DNA of 51,313 nucleotides, from positions 1 to 51,313 of the forward strand of contig NZ_SUTM01000013.1 of NCBI RefSeq assembly GCF_015062935.1, read 5' to 3'. The notes under the pieces were generated by a model. That model was not told the DNA's origin. It did not search any database and was given only the letters and a program-made list of their open reading frames with translations. Numbering within the stretch: the first letter of the stretch is position 1; every line of letters begins with the position of its first letter. Positions 1 through 9,451 of the stretch are shown piece after piece. This stretch comes from Methanobrevibacter sp. (GTDB lineage Archaea; Methanobacteriota; Methanobacteria; Methanobacteriales; Methanobacteriaceae). The translations under genes were made by a program, and so were the position numbers.

Positions 1-19
1 TAACAAAAGTACACCCAAC

Positions 20-62
20 TTTTCGATTCATCCCCGACTTGCAGAAGTCGAGGTATTCTCGA
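20..62. mobile_element. Probable end of an IS200/IS605-type element (subterminal hairpin)
   Basis: A stem of CCCCGACTT (32-40) and AAGTCGAGG (45-53), with one mismatch and a 4-nt loop, is followed by the sequence TATTCTCG. Hairpins of this form, with the CCCCGACTT stem, are typical of the ends of IS200/IS605 elements downstream of tnpB. No transposase is visible because the window starts here, so the tnpB gene would lie to the left. It could instead be an ordinary terminator. Confidence 0.45.
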
Positions 63-82
63 ATTTTAAAGATAAAATTCCC

Positions 83-340
83 TTATTTTTCATCACCATC
101 TTTACCTAATTGATAGTATTTTTCAGCGTCTTCTTCTCTCAAATCAGCTATTTCAAAGGATTTTCTAATGGTTTTGTTTTCATTTGCCTCAAGGAATTTA
201 GACAGTTTTTGAGGAATAATTTCAGATACATAATAGTCATACAACGGCTTGTAAATTTCAGATCCCTTCTCACCAGTCCTGATGAAACGTTTTGTTGCAT
301 TGACATCAACATCAGCATTAATTGATGCCTCTTCTAGAGA
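83..340 (-). pseudogene. Detached C-terminal tail of the Rad3-like helicase, after an in-frame stop
   Basis: Immediately after the helicase stop codon (TAA at 341-343) the same reading frame stays open for 85 more codons. There is no ATG, GTG or TTG near the beginning. The encoded peptide starts SLEEASINADVDVNATKR and reads like normal protein, ending EKYYQLGKDGDEK. An open frame with no start, in phase with the gene before it, suggests the helicase was once about 85 residues longer and a nonsense change cut it. A sequencing error at 341-343 is also possible. Confidence 0.55.
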
Positions 341-2446
341 TTATTTGTTTATGCGACTATTAAACAATCGGCTTTTAATGATTTTATCAGCGAGTGGAAC
401 AGTATTTTTAATATTAACACTATTCTTTTGAATAAATTCATATTCAAGACTTTCCATATTGGATTTATAGTCAAAATATCCCATATTATCCAATCTCTTC
501 AGGCGTTTTTTGAACTCATTTAAAATGTCTTTAGATGCAGATATTCCTGATTTAAAAAACTTAACAATGATTTGGATTTCTTCTTCATACATATATGTAT
601 CAGAATATATCTCTGAAAGTTTAAGATAGGGATAATAATCATTGCTGAAAAGCTCATTATGAAGTAAATCATTGTAAAAACCAATTGCTTTTTCAGTTTT
701 ACCATCCTTTAAAAGATCAATTCCATTTTGAATCAAATCATATTTTAAATCTGCTTTTTCTTTAATATCTGGCAAATCTTCAGTTATAATAGTTTTTTCA
801 CCTAAATCATCATTTGATAAATTATCAATTGCATCAATAAATGTATCCGGAATGAAATGGTTCATGAAAAAGTCATGTGATAGATATCCGTCAAGTCTAC
901 TGTCAATGAAATATGTTGTGCAGTAGTCTTTTTCAAATCTCATGCCTCTTCCATGAGTCTGAACCAGTGCAAGGGATGTTTTGTAGTCATACCATTTCGG
1001 GTCAATAGCATTTCTCATGGATATCTGACGGTCACCCAAATCAGGATAGGGAATCTTGTAGATTATCTGAAATCTGCATTCATCGCCCGGAAGGTCAATA
1101 CCCTCATTAACAGAAGGTGAAACCAATACTTTAGGTTCATTGGAACATTTAAATTCATTTATAATTTCAGATCTGTTTTGTGTATCATGGGTGATGAATC
1201 TGTCTGATTTGATGTTATCTATTAGAAAATCCCTGCATTTTGCACTGACTGTATGTATAATTCCCTTGTCATTTTTGTGTTTATCTAATATTTCTTTGAT
1301 AATTGGAACAGTTTGTGGAGCTGTCTTTTCAAGAAGACTGTAAGACATGTTAAAACTGTTATATGTTTTAATAGGATTTCTTTTGATATTAAATGGGCTT
1401 TTTCTCCTTATTGCATATATATCATCAGGAGATATTCCAAGCCAGTTTGCAAAAAGCCTGTAATCCAAGATGGTTGCACTCATGAAAATGCATACATCAG
1501 CATGATTGAAAAGAGTTTCTCTGGCGTAATTGTCGATTTTAAGAGGTTTGAACTGAGCAATTCCAAATTCTTTGTCATAGTCAAAAATCCACATTTCAGA
1601 ATCTAAATATATATGGTTTAAAAATCTCTCACAGTCTCCAATCATGTTTTTGATAAAAATTTTCTTTTCTCTTAACTGGGGATTGTCAATATTTTCTATT
1701 TTAGAAAGTTCTATTTCATATTTTGTTTTGATTTTTTCAACGAAACTAATCCAATCCGTGCAGTTACCATCACTCAGCTGATTAATTAACTCTTTGGAAA
1801 GGTTGAACTTGAGATATTGCTTTAAATCATGTCTGTCAAATTCAAGAGTGAGTTGGTTCATCATCATTGACTCGATGTTGTGAGCCTCATCGCAAATCAT
1901 CATCGTTCTTTTTGAAAAATCGCTTACATAATTGAGCTCCATAACCATGTAATGGTAATTGGCAATTGTCACTTTTGAGTTTAATCCTAAAAATTTTTGA
2001 TAATAGTATTCACAGGTATTTTCTTTGGTAATTTTTTGTTTTTCATGATTATTTAGTGAAAATTTACAGGAATGGCCTTCAACAACACATTTTCCTAAAT
2101 CACAGCTTTGGATAATACCATCTTTTTGATAATTCCTGCACTGAAAATTACCCCTTCCTTTGACTAATTTAAATCCTAAATCATTGAAATCATTTAAGTA
2201 CTGGTCCTGAAGCTGTTTTGTTATCGTCAGAATAAATGATGAGTCAAACATCTGTGAAAGAGTTGCTGCAATTGCTGATTTTCCAGTACCTGTTCCTGCC
2301 TCAAGTACAATATATTTATATCCCTTATTAATTGCTTCTAGGATTTCTGAGATTGTTTCAAGCTGGAACTGTCTGGGATGGCTGAACGGGAAATGTTTAG
2401 CAACTTCAGGATTGATTTTTGAATAATTAGAATACTCCCAGGCCAT
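341..2446 (-). CDS. Rad3/XPD (DinG)-like superfamily 2 DNA helicase
   Basis: This is an ATP-dependent DNA helicase of the XPD/Rad3/DinG group, expected to unwind DNA 5'-3' in repair. Walker A (GTGTGKS) lies near residues 49-56 and the DEAH box (ICDEAHNIE) near residue 180. Between them four cysteines (FQC, SCDLGKC, HSC, NTC region) are placed as expected for the iron-sulfur domain of this family. Motif V/VI elements (SVNEGIDLPG; QTHGRGMRF) follow. The C-terminal third is helical, TPR-like. I chose ATG 2446; an in-frame GTG at 2455 is an alternative. The ORF is probably truncated by a TAA, because the same frame continues downstream. Confidence 0.88.
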   Translation of the reverse strand: MAWEYSNYSKINPEVAKHFPFSHPRQFQLETISEILEAINKGYKYIVLEAGTGTGKSAIAATLSQMFDSSFILTITKQLQDQYLNDFNDLGFKLVKGRGNFQCRNYQKDGIIQSCDLGKCVVEGHSCKFSLNNHEKQKITKENTCEYYYQKFLGLNSKVTIANYHYMVMELNYVSDFSKRTMMICDEAHNIESMMMNQLTLEFDRHDLKQYLKFNLSKELINQLSDGNCTDWISFVEKIKTKYEIELSKIENIDNPQLREKKIFIKNMIGDCERFLNHIYLDSEMWIFDYDKEFGIAQFKPLKIDNYARETLFNHADVCIFMSATILDYRLFANWLGISPDDIYAIRRKSPFNIKRNPIKTYNSFNMSYSLLEKTAPQTVPIIKEILDKHKNDKGIIHTVSAKCRDFLIDNIKSDRFITHDTQNRSEIINEFKCSNEPKVLVSPSVNEGIDLPGDECRFQIIYKIPYPDLGDRQISMRNAIDPKWYDYKTSLALVQTHGRGMRFEKDYCTTYFIDSRLDGYLSHDFFMNHFIPDTFIDAIDNLSNDDLGEKTIITEDLPDIKEKADLKYDLIQNGIDLLKDGKTEKAIGFYNDLLHNELFSNDYYPYLKLSEIYSDTYMYEEEIQIIVKFFKSGISASKDILNEFKKRLKRLDNMGYFDYKSNMESLEYEFIQKNSVNIKNTVPLADKIIKSRLFNSRINK

Positions 2447-2575
2447 TTTATCCACTCACAAATTATAACCAAAACAGTTATGTTTAGTTAATGATATCAT
2501 ACATTAACTCAGTTAGTGATATATAAAGCATTTTATCCGAGAGCGTTTGAGAAGTAATTACAATAGATTTTTTTA

Positions 2576-2920
2576 TTAAAGCAACATGTCCATATATCTT
2601 GGAGGCAAATCACTCAACTCCGGATTTTCCATGAGTTTTTCTAATTTTTCCTGCCTCTTTATAGATTTATCTTGTTGAGTTTCAATTGTTTTATCTTCAA
2701 TATCCAAAGCAAAAACCCCATTAATGTTTAATTTTACACCTTCGTTTTGCCTTTTTTCAAGCTCTCTTTCAAGATAATTAAGCTCAGAATCTGATTTTGC
2801 ACATCTTCCAGTGCATTCACCATCAAAAGTACAGTCATATATTACAAAATCAATGTTATTGTTATCGGCAATTTTCTGCCTGATTTGATTAATCAGTTCA
2901 CATTTCTCCCTTCCGTTCAT
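2576..2920 (-). CDS. Small Cys-containing hypothetical protein
   Basis: This 114-aa protein is not assigned to a family. Four cysteines occur in the first 45 residues, three of them in CTFDGECTGRC, which could bind metal. The middle is a short charged helix (SELNYLERELEKRQNEG). An AGGTGAT ribosome site precedes the ATG. It is the last gene of the UvrD/ATPase/PD-(D/E)XK operon, 8 nt after the previous stop, which suggests a shared role. The function is unknown. Confidence 0.65.
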   Translation of the reverse strand: MNGREKCELINQIRQKIADNNNIDFVIYDCTFDGECTGRCAKSDSELNYLERELEKRQNEGVKLNINGVFALDIEDKTIETQQDKSIKRQEKLEKLMENPELSDLPPRYMDMLL

Positions 2921-2928
2921 TCTATCAC

Positions 2929-3738
2929 CTATTTCAAATAGTTTTCAATGAAATTGTTAAATGCAATATTGTCTACAAAACCTGCACTGAATACAATTCC
3001 TGCTTTCTCGTATCTTCTGTGATAGGTCTGCAGACTTGATTCATAAGAGGCTTCCAATTCTTTATCATGCCTTTCACGAGCTAATTTTTTACATGCTGAG
3101 GGAATCATATTGGAGCATCTGTAGGATCTTCCTCTTGTTCTCTGCCTGTTTGGTTCATAATCCTCGGAAATTGAAACGACACGGTAGATTATCCGTGAAC
3201 TGCTTAAAAATTTTCTGATATCTAGATATTCTACATTATTGTTAGTGTAATATTCCTCATAAATCAGAGGTAAAGCTATTGTAACTGTTTCTAGTGGCTT
3301 TGATGCAAGTCCGTTTAGCATCCTGTCAGAATATTTATCAACAATTTTGTCAAGAGAAGTTATTTCAGGTGAAAGTTCATCATAGTAATTCTTGGCTTTT
3401 AAACTGTCGACAACTTCAACCAATGAACATTTACTTGAGGTTTTGCACAGGAAATCTCCCTTGAATTCAATGAGAAAAATGAAAAAGTTATCTCCCTCTT
3501 TTTTATACCAGATTGCATCAGTTGTCTTTGGAGTAAACCAAACCCCACCTTCCTTGAAAATAGAACATGAATGACATATTTCATCCAAGGCATACATCTT
3601 GAACTCGTTTTTATTGCCGTCATGAGGTAAAATGGAGACTCCTTTTGAGTTTTCGGCAATTTTGTGTGACGGCCAGTAGAACTGACTGAATGATTTGAGA
3701 AATTCAACGAATTTAATTTCATCAGACGTTAATGTCAT
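2929..3738 (-). CDS. Hypothetical protein with a PD-(D/E)XK-like core
   Basis: This 269-aa protein is not recognised by overall family. Around residues 65-95 the pattern TTDAIWYKK...FFIFLIEFKG gives Asp, a spacer of about 15 residues, then Glu-x-Lys. That is the signature of the PD-(D/E)XK nuclease fold, so a nuclease role is possible. The C-terminal part is basic and Arg-rich (RQRTRGRSYRC), compatible with nucleic-acid binding. It starts with a good AAGGAG site 4 nt after the AAA ATPase gene, inside the same operon. The nuclease assignment is inferred from the motif only. Confidence 0.6.
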   Translation of the reverse strand: MTLTSDEIKFVEFLKSFSQFYWPSHKIAENSKGVSILPHDGNKNEFKMYALDEICHSCSIFKEGGVWFTPKTTDAIWYKKEGDNFFIFLIEFKGDFLCKTSSKCSLVEVVDSLKAKNYYDELSPEITSLDKIVDKYSDRMLNGLASKPLETVTIALPLIYEEYYTNNNVEYLDIRKFLSSSRIIYRVVSISEDYEPNRQRTRGRSYRCSNMIPSACKKLARERHDKELEASYESSLQTYHRRYEKAGIVFSAGFVDNIAFNNFIENYLK

Positions 3739-3742
3739 TTTC

Positions 3743-4528
3743 CTACTCCTTAAATAAAATTTGAGCTTTCAGTTTATCCAGCCTATCATAGGGTCTGGTT
3801 AGATTCTCATAAACCTCACCCATGTTTTTAGGGTTGATTTTTTTGAAATTAAATTTGTTATTGGATTGTTTTCTGGTTAAATAGAAATTGGTGTCATCTA
3901 TTAAATCATAGTATTGGGCATAAAGTGAAATTGCTTCAATAAATATGGGACTGTATGAGTTTAAGTATAGTGTGATGTCCATTTCTTTTGTTAAAAGAAT
4001 CAGTATTTCAGCAAATTTGATTTGCCATTCTGGATGCAGGTTACTTTCAGGTTCATCAATGATTAAAAATGAGTTGTTTTTAAGTGAACCATTCTCCAAT
4101 AGAATTTGAATTACACCAATCTGTTTGATTCCGGATGAAGAATAACAGTCCTCTTTGATGATGCTTTTAATTTTAGAGACCAGTTCTGAGGAATGATTCT
4201 TGTTTTCAAGCTCCAGACATTCCTTGATGTGCTTTATGTGGTCTAAATTTAATATTTGAGAGTCCTTCAAATCAAGAACGGAAATTGTTTCAAGATAGAA
4301 AATATCTGAAAATTCCTTATTTGAGCTGAATTGGATATTTTCTTTGCTGATATTAGATAAACCTTCATTTTCAAACAAATCTGTGGATTTCAAATAGCAG
4401 TATAAAAGTTTTGCAACCGTTGTTTTACCGCTTGAGTTGACTCCCCCGACAACATTAATCTTTTTTAAATCAATATTTGCATAATCGATTTTAGCAAAAT
4501 CACTGATTTTTAAAGTAAAATTATCCAT
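3743..4528 (-). CDS. AAA/ABC-type ATPase (OLD/RecF-like), short form
   Basis: This 261-aa ATPase has Walker A (GGVNSSGKTTVAKLL) near residues 27-41 and a Walker B/D-loop (FLIIDEPESNLHPEW) near residues 155-170. It therefore belongs to the AAA_15/AAA_21 SMC-like group, as in OLD and RecF ATPases. It is much shorter than OLD proteins and shows no TOPRIM nuclease domain. Its start overlaps the end of the UvrD-like gene by 8 nt, so the two are translationally coupled. The pairing of an SMC-like ATPase with a UvrD helicase recalls Gabija, but the domains differ. Confidence 0.82.
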   Translation of the reverse strand: MDNFTLKISDFAKIDYANIDLKKINVVGGVNSSGKTTVAKLLYCYLKSTDLFENEGLSNISKENIQFSSNKEFSDIFYLETISVLDLKDSQILNLDHIKHIKECLELENKNHSSELVSKIKSIIKEDCYSSSGIKQIGVIQILLENGSLKNNSFLIIDEPESNLHPEWQIKFAEILILLTKEMDITLYLNSYSPIFIEAISLYAQYYDLIDDTNFYLTRKQSNNKFNFKKINPKNMGEVYENLTRPYDRLDKLKAQILFKE

Positions 4529-7500
4529 TTAACCCACCTGCAAATTCCTGCGGTTTACAGATTAACCTGTATGAACATCTGTCACATTCACCAGAATCCT
4601 TTGAAAAGCACCCGTTACCGATTTCAACAGCAACATCATTTAATCCGTTGAGTTCGTTTTCCATTACTTCATCATTGATTTCAACGACATGCTGGTAATC
4701 TCCTAAAACAAAGTGGGTTATTGCTTTTCGGATAGTGTAATTTTTATATTCATCCAGCTCTTTAAGGGCTGCTGCATAGATGTAGAGCTGTTTTGTGTAT
4801 CCGTCAATGTGGTCTTCATCATATTGTGCATATTTATAGTCCAGAATTACAATTTCATCTTCTGAAACTTTATAAATCAAATCGATTGCACCGTTAAGAA
4901 GATAATTTCCCTTGTCGATTTCGAATGGAAGTTCTGCTGCCATGACGTCTCTTTCAAGAGAATATGTCTCATAATAGTTTATTACATTGGTCCTGAACTC
5001 TTCGAATTCTTCGGGATTTTCTCCAATATCAAACATTGACTTGTATGTATCATATGTGATTTGTGAAAGCTCTTCAGCACTGACTTTGACACCGTCAAGA
5101 AGTTTCAGATTAACTGTTTCCATGATTTCGTGAAATACAGTTCCTCTGTTTGCAGCCTTTATTCCTGGCCTTGCAAATCCCAGATTATATCCCAAATCAT
5201 ATTTGAACGGACATGATTTGTACTGAGTGTATTTTGAATAGTTCAGCACCAATTGTTCTCCTTTTGGAGCTTCATAGGATTCCTCAATTGTTACATTGTT
5301 TAATTCCTCCATTGTGAATGGAACTGTGCAGTCACGGATATTTTCGATTTGAGTCGGCATCTCACCGATTGTAGATAAAATAAGCAGATCTGCTGCTCTT
5401 GTCATTGCAACATATAAAATCCTGTCTTCCTCTTCATCATTCAGATGATTTTCCTCTTCAATTGAAATGCTTTTATGTTTAAGTTCACCGTTTTCCTCTT
5501 TCAGTATTGTTTTATATTTTAAACATTCATTTGGAGTGTAGTATGTATCATTCGGGAAAATGAAGTCCTTTTCACGATTAGGGTCTCTTGAAACCATTGG
5601 GAACTTGTCCTTTTCAAGGGAAGTTATTATTGTTACTGGGAACTCCAGACCTTTAGCTGCATGGATCGTCATCAGCTGAACACCTTCAACTTCCTTTTGA
5701 TAGGATTCATAGTTTTCAATGGAATTCATTATGAAAAACATTACTCCTCTTAGGTCTGTTTCTGATATGAATGATTCATAGTTTGTTATGGTCTGTGTGA
5801 GTATTGCAAGGTTTGCTATTTTTCTGTAGTTGGCTTCAGTATCGGCGAACAAATCTCCCATTGCAATAAGCTCATAGAATACTGAAAGAATTGTTGGTGG
5901 TTCTTCTGATTCTATTTTATCTCGAAGCTCATCCAGTTTCATGAAGAATTCTTTATCATTTTCATGAACATTGTCAATGTTTATTATAGGAAGCTGGAGA
6001 TTTTTGAAGATTTCATTTAATGTGTCCTGGTCTTCGTTCTTTTTGACATTATGGACTGCCCTTACTTTGCCGTCACCACGGTTCTGGCGTATTTCATTTT
6101 CAATTCTTAAGATTTCATCCTCATAAGTTTTCTGCAGGTCAGCTAGATATGATTTAGTTGAATCCTCAAGTGACCAAAATACCGGTTCAAAGTATTCACC
6201 ACAAAATGCTTTAAGACTCAGTTCTTTTAATTCATCTTTTGACGGAACATATCCTAAACGAGTATTTCTGGATAGATACCACAGCAAAGTTATTATAGAT
6301 TTGACTTCATTTTGAGAAGCAAGGTCGGCCTGACCCCTTACTGAATAGTTGATATCATCGTCACTGTTGAATTTTTCAATAAGATTTGCAATAGTCTTGT
6401 CTGAATGTTTTCTGTACAGAACAGCAATATCAGAATCCTTCAGTCCCATTTCTTTTAGACGTTTAATGATATTGTAAACATTTTGAGCCTCATCATCACT
6501 GTTCTCATTTACCAGAAGGAAATTCGGATTGTTATAAGCTTTGCCGTTACTTCGCATATGCTTTTGTGAAGTTTCCTTTCTTTGAGGTGTGATAAAAGCT
6601 TCGGTTAAATTTACAATGTTTTCAGTGGATCTGAAATTGACATCCAGACTTAAAACATCAGGATTATCCAGTCTTATGAGCTCATCGAAAAAGTCATTAA
6701 AAGAGCTTCTGAATGCATAAATGTGCTGGTCAACATCTCCTACAGCTGTGAAATACTCACAGTTTTTCCTTAAAACTTCAAAAATCCTGAACTGCAGAGG
6801 GTCGGTGTCCTGAAACTCATCAACAAATATTGTAGTGTATTTTGTTTCCGGATCTTTTTCCAGTTCTTTTAAGGCCTTAAGCTGTAAGGTGTCATAATCA
6901 ACATAGTTATATTCATCCAATAGTTTCAGATATCTGGGATAAGCCTTTGCAATCTGGAGAAATCTAGCATTATACCATGATTTGGAAAATAATTCTTCAT
7001 CATCAGCCTTGTTCTTTTTAAGGGGTTTGTCATAATCATCAATTCTCTTTTTGGAAAAATAATCCATTGAACGTACAAAATCAAGATAATCTTTTGTAAT
7101 TACTCTTGAATCATTAATTTCGTGAATTAATTTATTGGAATCCACATTAAAACATGTATATTCACCAAACTTGTTTAATACGGCAGGAATCTGATAATCA
7201 AAAACTGTTGCTTCATTAACAAAACCTAACTCTTTTTTGAATTTCTGAATAAATAATGTCTTTTTTTCAGAGGTATCATCATCTAAAAGTGTTAATGACA
7301 TGTTTTTGGATTTTAAATATTCAAGACAGAATGAATGGATTGTGGAAATCTGCATCTTTAAAACAGTACTGTTTGAAAGCTCCTTTCTTAATTTGAATTT
7401 AAGATTGTCTGCAGCTTTTGTTGTAAATGTTATTACAAGAAAAGATTCAGGATCCACACCCTGTTTAACAAGTTCCTTAATTCTCTCAACAATAACTGTT

Positions 7501-7586
7501 GTTTTACCGGAACCAGGTCCTGCTTCTACGAGAAGTGTTCCATTTCCGTGTTCAATAACTTTCTTCTGATTTCCTACAAAGTCCAT
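4521..7586 (-). CDS. UvrD/AddA-type helicase with C-terminal Fe-S PD-(D/E)XK nuclease
   Basis: This 1021-aa superfamily 1 helicase is fused to a RecB/Cas4-type nuclease. Walker A (GPGSGKT) is near residues 19-26, Walker B is VDEFQDTDPLQ, and QLMTIHAAKGLEF and LYVAMTRAADLL are motifs V and VI. The C-terminal 250 residues hold NRGTVFHEIME, GAIDLIY and ILDYKYAQ (PD-(D/E)XK). Cysteines in SCPFKYD and GECDRCSYRLICKP match the Fe-S clamp of AddB/Cas4. Double-strand-break processing or defence is likely. A strong GGAGGT site precedes the ATG. The following ATPase gene overlaps it. Confidence 0.9.
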   Translation of the reverse strand: MDFVGNQKKVIEHGNGTLLVEAGPGSGKTTVIVERIKELVKQGVDPESFLVITFTTKAADNLKFKLRKELSNSTVLKMQISTIHSFCLEYLKSKNMSLTLLDDDTSEKKTLFIQKFKKELGFVNEATVFDYQIPAVLNKFGEYTCFNVDSNKLIHEINDSRVITKDYLDFVRSMDYFSKKRIDDYDKPLKKNKADDEELFSKSWYNARFLQIAKAYPRYLKLLDEYNYVDYDTLQLKALKELEKDPETKYTTIFVDEFQDTDPLQFRIFEVLRKNCEYFTAVGDVDQHIYAFRSSFNDFFDELIRLDNPDVLSLDVNFRSTENIVNLTEAFITPQRKETSQKHMRSNGKAYNNPNFLLVNENSDDEAQNVYNIIKRLKEMGLKDSDIAVLYRKHSDKTIANLIEKFNSDDDINYSVRGQADLASQNEVKSIITLLWYLSRNTRLGYVPSKDELKELSLKAFCGEYFEPVFWSLEDSTKSYLADLQKTYEDEILRIENEIRQNRGDGKVRAVHNVKKNEDQDTLNEIFKNLQLPIINIDNVHENDKEFFMKLDELRDKIESEEPPTILSVFYELIAMGDLFADTEANYRKIANLAILTQTITNYESFISETDLRGVMFFIMNSIENYESYQKEVEGVQLMTIHAAKGLEFPVTIITSLEKDKFPMVSRDPNREKDFIFPNDTYYTPNECLKYKTILKEENGELKHKSISIEEENHLNDEEEDRILYVAMTRAADLLILSTIGEMPTQIENIRDCTVPFTMEELNNVTIEESYEAPKGEQLVLNYSKYTQYKSCPFKYDLGYNLGFARPGIKAANRGTVFHEIMETVNLKLLDGVKVSAEELSQITYDTYKSMFDIGENPEEFEEFRTNVINYYETYSLERDVMAAELPFEIDKGNYLLNGAIDLIYKVSEDEIVILDYKYAQYDEDHIDGYTKQLYIYAAALKELDEYKNYTIRKAITHFVLGDYQHVVEINDEVMENELNGLNDVAVEIGNGCFSKDSGECDRCSYRLICKPQEFAGGLNG

Positions 7587-7723
7587 AAATTAACCTCCAC
7601 TTATTAATTATTTATTAATAAATTCGAATTAAATAATTTTCTAAATTAAATCAATTCTAAAATAAAAGAGATTTATTTTTATGGATTAATGTAAATAATC
7701 AATTTTAATTGCTTTGAAATAAA
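7587..7723. other. AT-rich gap between the LlaJI-like gene and the UvrD operon
   Basis: This 137-nt stretch is almost pure A/T. It carries TATA-like stretches for the minus strand, so it probably holds the promoter of the UvrD-like operon. No small gene is seen. It marks the left edge of the extremely AT-rich island. Confidence 0.4.
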
Positions 7724-9451
7724 CTACTTCCAAATTTCCTGCATTACTTTAGCCATTGGAATTTTTTTATAATCATTTATTTCCAAATATTTAATCTTTG
7801 GACTGTAAAAACTTTCAAAATCATGAATTTCAATAATTTTTGGTTCACATTTACTTTCACTTTCTTTAAACTCATCCAAATCAGTGAATACTTGAAAACT
7901 GAAAAAAACCTCAGAATCAGTGTAATCTATAATCTTAAATCCCTTAGGATCTTCAAAGATAAACTTTGCAAATCTCAACTCCATTAAGAAATCATTACGC
8001 AAATCATCTGGAGCATCATCAAATTGACGATATTTATTTAATTTTTTAATTAAACTTTTAATCTTATTGTTTTTGATTTCACTTAACATATTTTCGGAGA
8101 TTTCAAACAAATCATTGATTGTGAAATATTTTATATTTTTATCCAAATACATTTCATTTACTTTACTTGCAGGAAGCATTATGACCTGAATATCCTCTAA
8201 ACCTAAATCAGAGAGGATATCAAGTTTAACTTTACCTTTATTTTCAATTTTATCGCCGTAAGATGGGAATAAAAATGCATTTTTCACTCCTTTAAACTCA
8301 TGATCTTCAATAAACTCTTTAAATGCCAATTCATACAAGTATTGTTTTGTAATGGATTCCAGCCCAGGCTGACCATCTAAATTATCTTGTGTAAACTTCA
8401 AATTGTAATATTTTGCATCCAAAATAACAAATTCACTATCATGAAATGTTACAGTATCAGGAATAAATGTACCTTCAGCTTCTTTCGGATAGATATTTTT
8501 ATAAATCCATTTCGGTTTTTTAATTAAATCAATCAATTTCTTATTTGAAGGATATTTAGAATTTAGATTAACTGGAAGAGTTAAATCCTTTAAGCGTTTA
8601 TGCAATTTATCTCCAAATATGTATGCACATTCCGCTTCCCAGATTTCATGATAAGCTGGAGTTCCATATAACGTCAGATAGTTTTCATTGGTGTGAGCGT
8701 TTTTATTTGACATATAAGAATACATTGACTGCAGTAACTTCTGTTTTTGAGTGTTAAACTCAACATTAAGCTCTTTTTGAAGTCTCTGCAAAATTAAATC
8801 AATATCTCCAAAATCATCCTGCTCTTTATCTGAAAGCTCAACAGGAGTCAAGTCAAAGAGTTCCAACAATCCTGCCTTTTCCAGATATATTGAACACTCT
8901 GTAATGATATATTCATGCAACAGTCTGAAATAGTTAAAAAGGTCATTAATTTTATATTTTGTTTGAAGATCAGTGTAATATGGTTTGCCGTCTTTTAGGA
9001 TTGCAACATTCTCATTAACAGTTCTGTTCCAGTCAATTTCACCATTTCCATTTGTTTGAAGGATATTTTGAATGTTTGAATAAACTCCATTTTCATAGTA
9101 ATCCTCTATAAAAAACAGCATCATGGACAGCCGATTGTATGAAATGTCTTCAAGCTCATCGTTTTCGTAGCGAAAATCATCATGGGCATTGTTGTATTTT
9201 TTAACTACGTTGATAACTTGCTTAAAATCTGCTTTTATATTACTTTCCGAAGTAATGTATTTGGGATATATATTTAGGATAATATTTTCAATGATTATTA
9301 CACCAACATAGACAAACTGATATCCATCATTTGTGAATTTAACTATATCATACTTTAAAAGCTTATCCAAGACGTTTTCATCGTTTTGAAGAATTTCCAG
9401 GATTTTTCTTCTTGAATAGTATTTTAACTCTTTGATGTAGACATTCTTCAT
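7724..9451 (-). CDS. LlaJI/McrC-like restriction endonuclease subunit
   Basis: This 575-aa protein resembles the LlaJI restriction subunit/McrC group, which acts as the nuclease partner of an McrB-like motor. A PD-(D/E)XK core is visible near residues 325-346: PDTVTFHDSEFVILDAKYYN, with Asp and Asp-Ala-Lys. The N-terminus (IKELKYYSRRKILEIL...FVYVGVIIIEN) matches the start of LlaJI-type proteins as I recall them. It begins directly at the stop of the McrB-like gene with the ribosome site GGTGA inside that gene's last codons. The two must work as a pair, cutting modified or specific DNA. Confidence 0.8.
   Translation of the reverse strand: MKNVYIKELKYYSRRKILEILQNDENVLDKLLKYDIVKFTNDGYQFVYVGVIIIENIILNIYPKYITSESNIKADFKQVINVVKKYNNAHDDFRYENDELEDISYNRLSMMLFFIEDYYENGVYSNIQNILQTNGNGEIDWNRTVNENVAILKDGKPYYTDLQTKYKINDLFNYFRLLHEYIITECSIYLEKAGLLELFDLTPVELSDKEQDDFGDIDLILQRLQKELNVEFNTQKQKLLQSMYSYMSNKNAHTNENYLTLYGTPAYHEIWEAECAYIFGDKLHKRLKDLTLPVNLNSKYPSNKKLIDLIKKPKWIYKNIYPKEAEGTFIPDTVTFHDSEFVILDAKYYNLKFTQDNLDGQPGLESITKQYLYELAFKEFIEDHEFKGVKNAFLFPSYGDKIENKGKVKLDILSDLGLEDIQVIMLPASKVNEMYLDKNIKYFTINDLFEISENMLSEIKNNKIKSLIKKLNKYRQFDDAPDDLRNDFLMELRFAKFIFEDPKGFKIIDYTDSEVFFSFQVFTDLDEFKESESKCEPKIIEIHDFESFYSPKIKYLEINDYKKIPMAKVMQEIWK

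Noticed and set aside
110-325. Plus-strand frame of 71 codons near the left edge
   Set aside because: It is the shadow of the minus-strand helicase tail, with no promoter or ribosome site.
3743-7586. Canonical Gabija (GajA/GajB)
   Set aside because: The ATPase has no TOPRIM nuclease domain and is too short, and the UvrD partner carries its own Fe-S nuclease domain.
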